Made by a program: the position numbers and the translations under genes
Notes under the pieces: model-generated
The model's input: only the letters and a program-made list of their open reading frames with translations
Told to the model about the DNA's origin: nothing
Databases searched by the model: none
Source: Semisulcospira habei
Lineage: Eukaryota; Mollusca; Gastropoda; Semisulcospiridae
Reading direction: 5' to 3'
Assembly (NCBI GenBank): GCA_036245525.1
Contig: BTPG01000003.1
Coordinates: 190,715,164 to 190,779,163 of the forward strand
DNA: 64,000 nucleotides
Shown: positions 1 through 21,868 of the stretch, piece by piece
How positions within the stretch are numbered: position 1 is the stretch's first letter
Layout of the letters: every line of letters begins with the position of its first letter

Positions 1-2347
1 TGTCAGTAATTGTTTTCAATTTTGACAACATATACAGGCTTCTGGAAACTCTTTTGCACACATTATTAATATGCAGTTGCCATTTAAGCTGATCATCTAT
101 AGTGACCCCCAAGAGGCGGTGGTGTGATACTTGCTCAATTGGGCTGCCGTTTATAGACAGACTAAGAGAGAGCGGGCATAGCTGGTGCTTTTGACGTGTG
201 GTTATAACCATGCATTCTGTTTTTGACGGATTCAGGGACATGGAGTTGGAATGACACCAGTCGGTGACCTCGCGCAGGCTTTCCTGCAGACGCGTGTTAA
301 TTGCAGCTACATTTTTGTGAGGAGTGTGTAGTGTGCAGTCATCAGCAAACATGTCACAAGAAATATCGCGGCAACTAATATGTAGTGGAAGGTCATTGAT
401 AAATATGCAGAACAGCAATGGCCCGAGGACAGAGCCCTGAGGCACGCCGCTTTTGACGTGACCATACGAGGAGTAGGATCCATTTAACAGTACTCTTTGC
501 TTCCTTCCGCTTAAATATGAAGTGAACAATGAGACAGCACCTGCATTGCAAAGATATGCTTGAAGTTTTGACAAAAGAATGTTATGATTTACAAGGTCAA
601 AAGCTTTCTTAAAATCAATAAAGATCGACCCAGTTATTTGGGAGTTATTTATGGATGCTAGCCACGCATCAATAAGTCTTGTTAGTGCCGTGTGGCAAGA
701 ATGCTTGGGGCGAAAGCCGGACTGAAATACGTGCAATAGACTACGACTCTCCAAATATTGATAAAGGTGTTTGTGCACGTGTCTTTCAAGAGGTTTGGAA
801 AGGCTGGATAATATTGAGATGGGTCTATAGTTATTAACATCAGACAGATCTTTTGATTTAGGCAAAGGGATAACCTTGGCTTGCTTCAGTTCTGATGGAA
901 ATATATTTTGTTGGATGCATAAGTTATAAATATACGTTAACGATTCTACTGTATAGGGAAGGGACAGTTTCAGGATTTTAGGACTGATCTCGTCAGGTCC
1001 CGATGATTTTTTGTTTTTCAGTGACCCGATCAGTTTTCCTACTTCATACACAGCTAGAGGCGGTATAGAGAAGGGGGGTTTGTCCTTAGTCTTCTGCTTA
1101 CAGAAGTTAAGCAGGGACTCCGGGCATGTGTAAGACGTTTTTCCGCTTGAGGGTATGATTGACTCGGCAACAGACAAAAAATGTTTGTTAAAGATGTCTG
1201 CAGTAATACTAGAAGGAATGGCTGACGATTTCTTGCTGTTACCTCGGGTGATGAGATTAACTGCGCGCCAGAGTGCGGCAGTATCTCTGTCTTCTTTAAT
1301 CATTCGTTCAAAGAGAGACTTTTGAGCCCTGCGTACCATAGACTTGACACGGTTACGTTGTTTTTTGTATTCGTTAAATAGCTTGTGTCTTCTTAAGTCA
1401 TTTCTCAATTTCATAGCTTCAATTATTCCTTGCGTTAGCCAAGGCGGTAACGTGTGGTTTTTTACCCGCTTTTGCCGTAAAGGGGCGTGTTTGTTAAGTA
1501 CTCTTGTAAAGAGTCGATACCAAATAGTCAGAGCCTTTTCAGGGTCAGTTTCGTTATTAACGACATTAAATGGTGTTTGATCAAGGTCTGCTAGAAAAGC
1601 AGACTGATTAAACTGTTTAAATGAGCGGTACGTTATAGTTGTGTGCCCGTTCTTACGATGCACTGGCAGTTTTGTTGACCAGGAACACACAGTAGGAAAG
1701 TGATCACTGATGCTGAGGTCAGGAACACTAACATTGAACACACTAAGGGGACGGTTGATGTAAATGTGATCAATGAGTGTTGCGGTTGTTTTTGTGATCC
1801 TAGTAGGGGCCGAAACTAATTGTTCTAAGCCGGTTTGTGTGGTGATGCAATCCCACGCGGTATGGGGCTTTAACATATCTATGTTAAAGTCGCCTAGTAG
1901 CAACGCATCACAGTTAGGTAGGCCAACTTTTTCTACTGCATGCAAGAAATCGTCGTACCATTCAAACTTGGCTGATGGGTTACGATAACAAAAGCCGATG
2001 AAGACGGGTTTAGTTTTTGGAGCCCTAAATTCCAACCAAATGCACTCAACTTCCGGAGTTTCTATGTCCTCACGCCTTTTTACTAAATGTTGGACTGAGT
2101 TATGGATGTAAACGGCAAGCCCAGTCTGACCAAGTACACGAGGGTCACGTCGAGTGATGCTAAAGTTAGGTATGTGAACGGCTTCATCGCTTATGTCGGA
2201 GTTAAGTCGCGTCTCACTAAGACCAAACAGGTGGAATGGTTCAGACGAGTTTAGAAAAACATTCAAATCGGCCACCTTGTTAAAAAGATGGTAGATGTTC
2301 AAGTGACCAGTTTGAAGGCTTCCGTGTGTCTGAGCATTATGGGTCAT
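1..2347 (-). CDS. LINE ORF2: APE endonuclease plus reverse transcriptase (partial, 3' end outside)
   Basis: My minus-strand translation from ATG at 2347 has no stop over 782 codons. The N-terminal third is an APE-like endonuclease: SETRL near 2210, GDFNID near 1885, a LIDHIYIN stretch and SDHFP near 1700. The reverse transcriptase follows: an IPLPKS-type block near 860, the catalytic block FIDFKKAFDLVNH near 610, GVPQGSVLGPLLF near 440 and the FADD active-site box near 350. The thumb region LGVTIDDQLKW is near 100, where the window ends. The product would nick target DNA and copy its own RNA by target-primed reverse transcription. The start is provisional; the frame stays open a little upstream of this ATG. 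Confidence 0.9.
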   Translation of the reverse strand, partial: MTHNAQTHGSLQTGHLNIYHLFNKVADLNVFLNSSEPFHLFGLSETRLNSDISDEAVHIPNFSITRRDPRVLGQTGLAVYIHNSVQHLVKRREDIETPEVECIWLEFRAPKTKPVFIGFCYRNPSAKFEWYDDFLHAVEKVGLPNCDALLLGDFNIDMLKPHTAWDCITTQTGLEQLVSAPTRITKTTATLIDHIYINRPLSVFNVSVPDLSISDHFPTVCSWSTKLPVHRKNGHTTITYRSFKQFNQSAFLADLDQTPFNVVNNETDPEKALTIWYRLFTRVLNKHAPLRQKRVKNHTLPPWLTQGIIEAMKLRNDLRRHKLFNEYKKQRNRVKSMVRRAQKSLFERMIKEDRDTAALWRAVNLITRGNSKKSSAIPSSITADIFNKHFLSVAESIIPSSGKTSYTCPESLLNFCKQKTKDKPPFSIPPLAVYEVGKLIGSLKNKKSSGPDEISPKILKLSLPYTVESLTYIYNLCIQQNIFPSELKQAKVIPLPKSKDLSDVNNYRPISILSSLSKPLERHVHKHLYQYLESRSLLHVFQSGFRPKHSCHTALTRLIDAWLASINNSQITGSIFIDFKKAFDLVNHNILLSKLQAYLCNAGAVSLFTSYLSGRKQRVLLNGSYSSYGHVKSGVPQGSVLGPLLFCIFINDLPLHISCRDISCDMFADDCTLHTPHKNVAAINTRLQESLREVTDWCHSNSMSLNPSKTECMVITTRQKHQLCPLSLSLSINGSPIEQVSHHRLLGVTIDDQLKWQLHINNVCKRVSRSLYMLSKLKTITD

Positions 2348-2854
2348 GTTGAATTTTAACTTTCCCAAATGAAGTGCAACACAATACAAAAAATATATAA
2401 ACAGAGGGAATAGGGAATAAAGTTTCAATGCAGTAAAGCGCGGCTGAAGTTATAGCACCTCGTATCAAAACGTCACAAATGGTGTCCAACACAGCGTTAT
2501 CAAATGAAGATCGCTTTTGATTAATAGTGTATCCACGTATTAATGCTGCGCAAGCTGTCTAAATAAATGAACAAATGGTGTAGCCTGCGATGTGAAGTAT
2601 CGTAGGCTGAACACTTGAAACCGTACTGTCACAATGAAAACTTAGCGGAGCTTTGGTAATCAAACCAGGCGAGAAAATCACAGAATTTGAGGCACACAGT
2701 CAATCACTGCTTTGGAATAAATCACAAGCGAACGCAGAAGAACCGTATATAAAGAAGCACACGTAACACTGACGTAATAATGAACTGCCTCACACACCCA
2801 CGGTGAAATCTGCGAAGCACAACGGTGAAGGATCACTGATCACACGACACTGAA
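2348..2854 (-). other. Inter-ORF spacer of the LINE
   Basis: About 507 bp lie between the ORF1 stop and the ORF2 ATG. I see no coding frame with family motifs. The gap means ORF2 would need internal initiation or reinitiation rather than simple stop-start coupling. Confidence 0.6.
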
Positions 2855-5641
2855 TTACCAACCGCGTAAGTAGCTGACGTATCCATTGGCACCATTCGCT
2901 GTGGGCACCTGGCATAACTGGTGGTACGGTGGCAGACTATTAACCGGATAAGCAGATACACTGGTTGCTGGGCGATGATTCGACCACACACCATGGCAAC
3001 CATCCGGGTACTGTGGTTGTTGCCAGGGTGCTGCAGTTGAAGAGTTGGTATGTATTTGCAGCAGATGATGGTACTGGAGTTGCTGCCAGTCAGGAACCGG
3101 CATGAAGGGCATCTGTTGTAGATGTTGCTGCTCCTGTTGTAAATGTTGTTGCTGCGCCTGTTGTAGCTGCAGCTGCTCCTGCTGTTGAAGTTGTTCATGG
3201 TCCTGTGGTTGAGGCTCCTGGCGTAGAGGTAGTTGTACTGGTGATGTGGGACCAGCAGAACCGGATACAATAGTGTCAGAAGTGGAAGTGCCACTCTGTA
3301 CATTCAAGCTACCACCAGCTAAGGCCTCTGAGTAGAGTTTCGTCTTAGTGGTCGCCTGAGAGCTTCTGTGCTGGTGAGTAATTGCATCAGCCTGGTTGAC
3401 AGCTGGACCACCGTACTTGATATTGCCGGCAAGCCTCCGGGTTCCCACGTGGGATGGATGAATGGGGTCAAGTCGGCCTTTGTTGTCCACACGGTACAGC
3501 GCCTTCCGGGGAAGACCGCTTGGGGCTAGGAACACGCCCGCATTGTCAACAAAGATAGCGCGCATCTTCTTTGCCACGTGGCACAGATTTGCGTTGGAGG
3601 GGGAAATACGTTGGTTAAGGCGAGAGTTTTTCCCCTGGGCAGCAGGCAAGATGGATGAGGCCTGGATGCTTGCTTTGGGGAACACGCCTTTGCAAGAAGT
3701 GACCAGTCTCTCCCACTGCTGACTGGTGATTTCATGCGTCTTGCAATCGTTCACCCCTACGTGGAAGGTGACCAGTTGGACGCGGGGTGACTGCGGCTGC
3801 TGCTTGAGCCAGTCAGTCAAGTGGGAGATTTGCAGGCCGGATATTGAGATGACCTGTACCTTTTCGCCCTGGTACATGGTCATCTTCTCTCCCTTGAAGT
3901 TTCGCACGACGGAGTCCCCGATGACGAGCGTGGTTGTGTCTACCTCTACGTTGTGATCAAAGACCCGCTCGCACGGAAGAAAGTCCTTGCGCTGCTGCTG
4001 GCTCCCGGCAATCCGATTACCGCCCCCTTGCCGCTGGCCAGGCTGAGACGGCCCGCTCCCCTCACGGTGGCTGTCTGCGATAGGGGAGGCAACGTTGACC
4101 GTAATAACCGCACTCCCTGGGGCTTGCTCTTTCTGGCTACTCGGAGGGTTGTTCTTAGGAACGGTAATCCTTACTGGGATCACATCACCAGCTGTAGTGG
4201 ACACAGGCTTCATACTAATGATTGTATCACTGTTTACGGGCATAGAGCCTTCAGGCGTTGTTGACACTAGTAGTTGGGGGGTTTGGCCAGAGGCCAGAGG
4301 TAGCCCTTGTTCAGAGTTCAGTCTTTGCAGAGTGTCGTCGACGAGACAGTGAAATTCTGCCATGTTTGTCATTTGATCATGTAAGTGGGACATCTTGCCA
4401 CACATACAAGACTCTAACATCCGGAGGTCATTTGCCATCTTCACCGCGGACTCGCACACCTTACTGTCAATCTGCTTAATATTTAGCATAGTGACAGTTC
4501 TCAGCTGACACAACTCTTGATGGAGAGCCTCGACGGCGGCCTGGCTGTTGCAGAGTTGGGTCTGCAGCTTTAGGATGATAAGCGGCTTTTCGTCTCGGAC
4601 ACCGGACACCACCAGCTCGCTATAATCAGAATCCACCTGAGTGCACGAGACGGGTAACCCGGGCGAGGTCAAGTCCTCGGTGGTGACGTCACCCGTAGAC
4701 GCCACTTGGGTAACAATATGGCTGACAGGACTTGGTGTGGAGGGGGCAGGTTCGGGTGTGGAGGGGGTAGTGGCAAGGGACTGACTGGCAGGAACATCAG
4801 AGTGATCAGAGAGGGTGGAGTGGAGATCATCCCGTAGATGTGGCCCGCTGGAGGAGGGGTGTGGGATGGAGGGCGGGGTAGGCGGGCCGTCACTGGTCAT
4901 GTCACTCACAGCGCTGACGGTGGTCACGGTCAGAGGCTCGGGGACAAGATTAGCGGAGCTGTTCCGAGGGTTACAGGACTGAACAATCGGCGATAGGGAG
5001 GTAGAGTCGTCAGCCTCCAATCCGATTAAGGGGAGGGATGAGTCCAAAATTGCCCGAGGAGGGGTGTCTGGGAATGATACTATCGGGGAGATGGTGGGAT
5101 CGCATGACTGGTCACGCGGCATGTCAACAGGGACATTGTCAGCAGGGTCTGCGCAGCCGTCTTTCAGCTGTTGTACGAATGTACACAAAGAGTCATATTC
5201 GCTTAGGACCCACGTGTCCTTGTTGTGTCCCTGAATGAGACAGGTGCCGCCAGTCTTGCGACGCACGTGGAAGTAGAGGGTGATAGTGATTTTTGGTTTT
5301 GCTCTCCCCCTGATTTGTATGAATGTTTTTCCCAAGTCATCGGGAATGTCAGGATTGGAACAATCCAGGTAGGAGTCACCACACTCTACAGGTTCATTTC
5401 TGGCGTCTGTGTCCCTCCAGACTACAGTGTAACCGCCTCTTGCCTGGAGCAGGTTGACGTAGCGGTGGTAGAGGGCAGTTCGCCAGCGCTTGAGGGTGAT
5501 GACGCCATTGGGGCCGTTGCTGTAGAAACGCGTTTGCTGGCCGCACGCAGTGTCCTTTAGCACCGGGTTTTCTCTCTTAAAGGGATTGGCGAGGGTGGGG
5601 TCTTGCGTCACGACACTTAGAGAGAGGGATGAAGATGCCAT
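2855..5641 (-). CDS. LINE ORF1 with SGNH/GDSL esterase-like domain, 928 aa
   Basis: Intact 928-codon frame starting MASSSLSLSV. After a basic N-terminal half and a long Ser/Thr/Pro-rich linker, a coiled-coil-like stretch (about residues 360-430) precedes an SGNH hydrolase-like domain. Its catalytic landmarks are present: GDSV near residue 575, GVND near 629 and a DPIH pair near 727. The C-terminus is rich in Gln (about residues 815-850). Esterase-type ORF1 proteins are known from CR1 and related LINEs, where they are thought to bind the element RNA in the ribonucleoprotein; the lipid or ester substrate is unknown. The first ~170 residues match nothing I can name. The ATG at 5641 is the first in frame. 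Confidence 0.88.
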   Translation of the reverse strand: MASSSLSLSVVTQDPTLANPFKRENPVLKDTACGQQTRFYSNGPNGVITLKRWRTALYHRYVNLLQARGGYTVVWRDTDARNEPVECGDSYLDCSNPDIPDDLGKTFIQIRGRAKPKITITLYFHVRRKTGGTCLIQGHNKDTWVLSEYDSLCTFVQQLKDGCADPADNVPVDMPRDQSCDPTISPIVSFPDTPPRAILDSSLPLIGLEADDSTSLSPIVQSCNPRNSSANLVPEPLTVTTVSAVSDMTSDGPPTPPSIPHPSSSGPHLRDDLHSTLSDHSDVPASQSLATTPSTPEPAPSTPSPVSHIVTQVASTGDVTTEDLTSPGLPVSCTQVDSDYSELVVSGVRDEKPLIILKLQTQLCNSQAAVEALHQELCQLRTVTMLNIKQIDSKVCESAVKMANDLRMLESCMCGKMSHLHDQMTNMAEFHCLVDDTLQRLNSEQGLPLASGQTPQLLVSTTPEGSMPVNSDTIISMKPVSTTAGDVIPVRITVPKNNPPSSQKEQAPGSAVITVNVASPIADSHREGSGPSQPGQRQGGGNRIAGSQQQRKDFLPCERVFDHNVEVDTTTLVIGDSVVRNFKGEKMTMYQGEKVQVISISGLQISHLTDWLKQQPQSPRVQLVTFHVGVNDCKTHEITSQQWERLVTSCKGVFPKASIQASSILPAAQGKNSRLNQRISPSNANLCHVAKKMRAIFVDNAGVFLAPSGLPRKALYRVDNKGRLDPIHPSHVGTRRLAGNIKYGGPAVNQADAITHQHRSSQATTKTKLYSEALAGGSLNVQSGTSTSDTIVSGSAGPTSPVQLPLRQEPQPQDHEQLQQQEQLQLQQAQQQHLQQEQQHLQQMPFMPVPDWQQLQYHHLLQIHTNSSTAAPWQQPQYPDGCHGVWSNHRPATSVSAYPVNSLPPYHQLCQVPTANGANGYVSYLRGW

Positions 5642-6390
5642 CGCGACTCGGACTTGGTGGTATGCTGTAACCGGGCACTCAGCGCCAACTTTAGAAAGTT
5701 AGAAACAAGGGTAGGTGTGGAGGGTGGTGGGATCAGCAAACATTGTGACACCCCTCAGGAAGTGCCAGCGTGTCTGCAGGGCTGACAGGAGTGGAGTCTG
5801 GTGGAGACGATACAGCATCGTGTCACAGAGTCAGTAAGCCGAAAAGCAAACATTGGCTGCTTAGATCTGAAGTTCAGCAATAGACTGCTCTAGTCACAGT
5901 CTAACTCCTCACAGTTACTGACAGTGCAAGGGATGAAATATATAATTGAACGAAAAATATAGACAATGGCAGGCGTAAGTTCTACTATATTCAATGAGTT
6001 CCAGAAAACAAAGTGGATGACGATGCGTTCAAAATTACGAGAAGAATATCGTAAAGTGATAGTTCGTATGATCGGATTTACCTTGCACGACGGACAAAGA
6101 CTGGCTTCAGTCTGGGCACAACTCGCATCACACGTACACAATATGATATCATCCGGGGAAAATAGTGTGCTTTGTCCTGCACACTTCTCACACTCACAAC
6201 ACAAGCATTAGGATATCCGTGTGATGATAGTTAGTATGCACGTCCACTGGAATAATGTTTAAAAAGTATAAGAAAGTCCACAGCTTACATAGAAAAACAC
6301 ATAGTACACAGTATATCAAGCAATCCAAAGCGTCACGGTTGGCTGCACGACGGAGCTAAGACTTACACGTCTTACCCCGCCGGCGGCTGG
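5642..6390. other. Upstream of LINE ORF1; possible 5' UTR, no gene seen
   Basis: No supported coding region. The stretch next to ORF1 is probably the element's 5' leader and promoter. A GC-rich segment just before the microsatellite (about 6330-6390) may mark the 5' end, but no target-site duplication can be recognised. Confidence 0.4.
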
Positions 6391-6394
6391 AGGA

Positions 6395-6722
<328 letters not shown>

Positions 6723-6732
6723 AATGAACAAT

Positions 6733-9563
<2,831 letters not shown>

Positions 9564-9798
9564 GAAACTTTATTTATCAACGGTAAAAAGGTTTGACAGA
9601 AACATATCTTTACAAACTTGCCGTTGCTAACATCTACAATATAAAATAGGTTTAAAAAATAAAATAATACAGACATTATGTTTACACACATTATTTCATG
9701 CAACAATAATGTTTAAAAAAACTAAAAACAAAATAATAATAAAATTTAACAAAATATATACACCAAAATAATAGTAACATTCAACATTCATCTTATAC

Positions 9799-9890
<92 letters not shown>

Positions 9891-10325
9891 CTATACATAA
9901 ATGCATGTATTACATGAAAGTATTAACCATCAGGGTTTGTTTAAATAAATGCCCAGTGATGTTATGTTTGGCTCATCAGGTAATCGAAAAGTTTCGTTTT
10001 AAAGATTCCAAGCGAGGCTATAGTCTTCAAATGTGCAGGAATAGTGTTCCATACAAACGGTCCAGAAAATGATAAACTAGTTTTAAAGAGGTCAATTCTT
10101 GGCAGAGGTAGTGGTAAAGTATTGTTCCTTGAGGTCCGTTCGCGTTCTTGCTGTGGCATAAATTTGGTGGTTAGATACTGCGGTGTCATGTTATTTAATA
10201 TCTTGTGCATGAGGATGCATTTGTTGAAATTAAGTTAAATGTTTAGATGTCTAAATTTATCTGTGGTAGGAATGGGCCGCGTACCTATCATTTTGACAGC
10301 TCTTTTATATATAGAGTTTAACCTG
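9564..10325 (-). mobile_element. Second truncated LINE 3' fragment
   Basis: Nearly identical to the 3' part of the preceding LINE relic. The coding end at 9962-10210 (MTPQYLTTKF, SFSGPFVWNTIPAHLK) matches 7167-7390, followed by the same noncoding tail and a CA array at 9801-9887. Only the last few hundred bases of the element remain, as usual for incomplete reverse transcription. Confidence 0.85.
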
Positions 10326-10482
10326 TTCAGAGAGAGAGGGAGAGAGAGTAGTGTGTTTTTGCCAGACGCGATCGGGACTGGGTGGAAGCCTGAAACAAAA
10401 TTTAAAAGAGGCCGTTTCCTGCGCTAATAATTTATTTTATTTGCAGTGGTATTACACGTAAAAACATGCCCACGTATGATGT

Positions 10483-10696
10483 TTAACTCGTTCAGCACTG
10501 ACGCACTACAGCAGGAGATGGGTCGACCATGATAATTCAAGGGTAGTGCCAGATTAGCTTGGCGCCTGTCGGCGCCAAGCTAATCTGGCACTGCCCTTGA
10601 ATTATCATGGTCGATCCATCTCCTGCAACTGGTGCATAGTCATTAGATGACACCTCCAAAATTTGGGAAATACGGCACTCGGGCTGAATGAGTTGA
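10483..10696. mobile_element. P1 palindromic TTAA MITE
   Basis: TTAA at 10483 and TTGA at 10693 flank termini CTCGTTCAGC and GGGCTGAATGAG. The centre is a long stem meeting at GGCGCCTGTCGGCGCC. It lies downstream of gene A. Confidence 0.85.
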
Positions 10697-10737
10697 GTAA
10701 AACCAGACATATTTATCACGCACATCTTATAACCCCG

Positions 10738-10826
10738 GGCTGGACTGCTACTGACGATAGCCTACTGCTCGGAGACTGAAGAAGACGCGTCGGAGCGGTG
10801 TCGTCAGTAGCAGTGAAGGGGTTAAG
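10738..10826. mobile_element. P6 palindromic MITE, degenerate
   Basis: ACTGCTACTGACGATAG on the left pairs with GTCAGTAGCAGTGAAGGGG on the right, which ends in TTAA (10823-10826). The interior has diverged from the clean copy at 23380. Confidence 0.7.
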
Positions 10827-10984
10827 GGTGTATCTTATGGCGATCACAGCTTCAACGGTGATATCCCAGAATTCAAGCCTTCGTGGGGCATTCAGCTTTA
10901 AACTGCTGAATCTGTCTTCCGCCATCCCAATTTGCAACGTTCATGATGCTGGTTCAGTGACTCATCTCTGCGAAAGTTCTATTG

Positions 10985-11069
10985 TTAACCCTTTGGCTGT
11001 CGGTAGCGGCTTTAGTCGAGATGATTTCTATAGAAATCATCGCGACTAAAACCGCTAAGCTAAAGGGTA
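10985..11069. mobile_element. P5 short palindromic TTAA MITE
   Basis: TTAA then CCCTTTGGCTGTCGGTAGC, with a near-complete inverted repeat folding at GATGATTTCTATAGAAATC. The right end has AAAGGGTAG instead of TTAA. About 85 bp, almost all stem. Confidence 0.8.
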
Positions 11070-11114
11070 GACGCCTAAAACGTAATAGGCGTTAGCCCTT
11101 CAGTGCCAGTGATC

Positions 11115-11168
11115 ACCGTAAGCCTGTTTGAAACCACAGCACTAGAGCCTGTTTGAAACCACAGCACA
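11115..11168. repeat. Two-copy tandem duplication (~27 bp)
   Basis: The stretch AGCCTGTTTGAAACCACAGC occurs twice in succession. Short local duplication, no function apparent. Confidence 0.75.
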
Positions 11169-11320
11169 CTGTCCGACATGATATTTGCTTGAAGAACACG
11201 AAATGTAGGTCCTAATTGGGACTAAAAATAAGCGCAAAGAACATAGGACTAACAAGATATGCATTTCATGGGTTACTAGCGCTTTCTGGACGCTCTTTAC
11301 ACGGTATTACAATAGCTGTT

Positions 11321-19829
<8,509 letters not shown>

Positions 19830-19909
19830 GTCCACCTGGCAGCGGAAAGCATACGAGACTGTTTGCCGGGGAAAAAAAAAAAACCTTCGACGTGGATATA
19901 AAAATACAT

Positions 19910-20123
19910 ATAACTCATTTAGCCCGGCGCACGTATTTTCCCAAATTTTGGAGGCGTCATCTAACGACTATGCACCTGTTGCAGGAGATGGATCTACCAT
20001 GATAATTCAAAGGCAGTGCCAGATTAGCTTGGGCCGACAGGCGCCAAGCTAATCTGGCACTACCCTTGAATTATCATGGTCGACCCATCTCCTGCTGTAG
20101 TGCGTCAGGGCTGAATGGGATAA
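19910..20123. mobile_element. P1 MITE just upstream of gene A ATG
   Basis: ATAA-CTCATTTAGCCC left and GGGCTGAATGGG-ATAA right, with the P1 stem between. It starts about 80 bp upstream of the gene A start codon, within the probable leader intron or promoter. Confidence 0.83.
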
Positions 20124-20154
20124 ATGAATGAAAAGAAAAATTAGCCATCCAAAT

Positions 20155-20275
20155 AGTTTGTTCGAATGCTTTACGCGAATGTGCTTTAGCACAACATGTT
20201 TTGAGCGACCATCTTTACGAAAGATAACCTGTCATTAAATACCGTCATTTAGGCAGCTGTAGCCACCTACATGAT
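20155..20275. repeat. Fragment of the CATTAAAGACC-type inverted-repeat element
   Basis: Shares GACCATCTTTACGAAAGA, ACCTGTCATTAAATACC and TGATGATCTTTAATGACAG with the fuller copies at 22637-22835 and 43380-43790. The remaining part forms a stem by itself. Confidence 0.6.
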
Positions 20276-20747
20276 GATCTTTAATGACAGAAGGGGGGGG
20301 GGGGTGAGTGGGAAGGGGGGGGGGGCACGCTTTGTCTGGAGAGAGGTCTGTTATGACTACATTTGTGTCATTGCAAAACAAACTATTGCCTCAAAACAAG
20401 TTCTACTGCATATGAATTCTAGACTAAACACACACATGAAATTAAATGAACACTTCACATATTAGTTATATTAAAGACCAGTGCAGGACGAATACTTTTG
20501 AAGGTGTTGTCGATAAGACAGTTAAAAATGCCCTACCTTTAGGCACGCTTTCAAAAACGACCAGTTATAAAGCTCCCTAACGTGCAGCGTAAACACAGCT
20601 ATTGCGACAGTGGCACACCTGTGTGTCTGAATTTCCCACGTGACGATTGTACTTAGTCGCGAGCCAGGCCAGTGTCACCGGTTTGTTTTCAGTGCCGCTG
20701 TAAGCGTCATGTGATATATATATAAGCTGCTCTTAACCCCTTGACTG

Positions 20748-21069
20748 TTAGAGTCCGAAATAGCTCAGGCGGTTAAACGTCGGAGCAGGAGAGCGAAGGG
20801 AATCGCCGGGTCGTGGGTTCGAATCCCGTCCCGGCCCCGGTAGCTGGACTCACAATCCAGGGGGAAAAAAACGGATTTGTTCAATAGCATGTCCGTTGAA
20901 AGGTCCTGGTAAATCAAAGTGGCACAGTTGGAGTGCGCCTGAGTTGATCAGTGTTCAGGTCGTATTCCATAAGCAATAGATTTCCCTGTCCCCCATAACC
21001 CGCCCGTCAGAGCCGTCCATGATCATCTCGGTGCTGTGGACGTTAAACCCGAACTAACCAACCAACCAA
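20748..21069 (+). mobile_element. tRNA-derived SINE with ACCA tail
   Basis: A tRNA-like head has an A box TAGCTCAGGCGG (near 20762) and B box GGTTCGAATCC (near 20816). A conserved body and end CTGTGGACGTTAAACCCGAA precede an ACCA/ACCAACC tail. CCCTTGACTG occurs on both sides (20738-20747 and 21070-21079), a clear target-site duplication. The head is not a functional tRNA. Confidence 0.88.
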
Positions 21070-21233
21070 CCCTTGACTGCCAAGAAAAAAGGGAACACGC
21101 TCCAGCTGCAAGAGACGTCGATTCACATCAGCCTCTGAAGTTCGGGGGGCTCGCGAGAATCCATACCTGTTGCTGACACCACTTTGAATCCCCGTTCCTG
21201 ACGCGGCTAGGGGTCTTTGTGGCGTTGAATTAT

Positions 21234-21436
21234 CCCATATCATACTGACGCTAAAAGCTTCAAATTTGTACACTGCCATATGCAAGCTACATTATAGTAC
21301 TCACAGATAATGGCTTTAGTTCAAGGGTGGTGCCAGAATAGCTTGGCGCCTAAAGGCGCCAAGCTATTCTGGCACTACCCTTGAACTATTTTAGTCAAAC
21401 TTATTTTACACACTGGTGTATTCCGAATGATACGGG
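21234..21436. mobile_element. P3 MITE nested in P4
   Basis: TTAT-CCCATATCATACTG left, GAATGATACGGG-TTAA right. The core stem GGTGGTGCCAGAATAGC folds at GGCGCCTAAAGGCGCC. Second copy at 45463-45681. Confidence 0.85.
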
Positions 21437-21603
21437 TTAACGAAGTTTGCAGAAACGCAGTATCCTTTCGCTGGCAATGAAGGTGTTCTTAAGGCAAGGT
21501 TATCAATACTGACAGGTCTCGAGCAGGACTTGAAGCGTATATCACAGGGTCTGGAAGCCAGCACGAGTTGCTTAATTTTGCCTGCAGTGCTTATCACGAA
21601 TAT

Positions 21604-21673
21604 GTGTGCTGGTCTGTGATTTTGGACCTTAGGACCTGAGGCCTTAAGGTCCAAAATCACAGACCAGCACACG
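21604..21673. repeat. Hairpin, ~30 bp arms
   Basis: GTGCTGGTCTGTGATTTTGG is matched by CCAAAATCACAGACCAGCAC around TTAGGACCTGAGGCCTTAA. Cleanest copy of its family. Confidence 0.8.
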
Positions 21674-21678
21674 TCATT

Positions 21679-21868
21679 TTAACCCTTTTTGCCCCAAGGT
21701 CCCATTTCTCAAAATTTGGAGGCGGTGTTGCCTAACGACTATGTTATAATTCAAGGGTAGTGCCAGATTAGCTTGGCGTTTGAGGGCGCCAAGCTAATCT
21801 GACACTACCCTTGAATTATCATGGTCAAGCCATCTCCTGCAGTAGGGATCCGAGGCTAAAAGGGTTAA
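21679..21868. mobile_element. P1 MITE
   Basis: TTAA-CCCTTTTTGCCCC left, GAGGCTAAAAGGG-TTAA right, P1 stem TAGTGCCAGATTAGCTTGGC between. Confidence 0.84.

Larger units (their letters stand above)
1..5641 (-). mobile_element. Two-ORF non-LTR retrotransposon (LINE), runs off left edge
   Basis: Minus-strand LINE body: ORF1 (2855-5641), a spacer of about 507 bp, then an endonuclease/reverse transcriptase ORF2 open from 2347 to the window edge. Both frames are uninterrupted in the visible part, so this looks like a recent and possibly competent copy. The esterase-type ORF1 plus an APE-type endonuclease and the GVPQGSVLGPLLF/FADD reverse transcriptase motifs fit the CR1/L2/Jockey group. The 3' end lies outside the window. 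The 5' end is not defined but must be upstream of 5641, because about 750 bp with no gene precede ORF1. Confidence 0.9.
20733..21494. mobile_element. P4 MITE split by a SINE and a P3 MITE
   Basis: The left end TTAACCCCTTGACTG (20733-20747) resumes at 21070 as CCCTTGACTGCCAAG after the SINE. The right part breaks at TTAT (21230) for a P3 element and resumes at 21437 as TTAACGAAGTTTGCAGAAAC, ending near GGCAATGAAGGTG. Confidence 0.8.

Noticed and set aside
3462..5560. Several plus-strand frames opposite LINE ORF1
   Set aside because: Shadows of the intact minus-strand ORF1, no recognisable domains.
20751..20835. Possible tRNA gene
   Set aside because: A and B boxes are present, but the head continues into a SINE body and tail with target-site duplications; the cloverleaf is incomplete.
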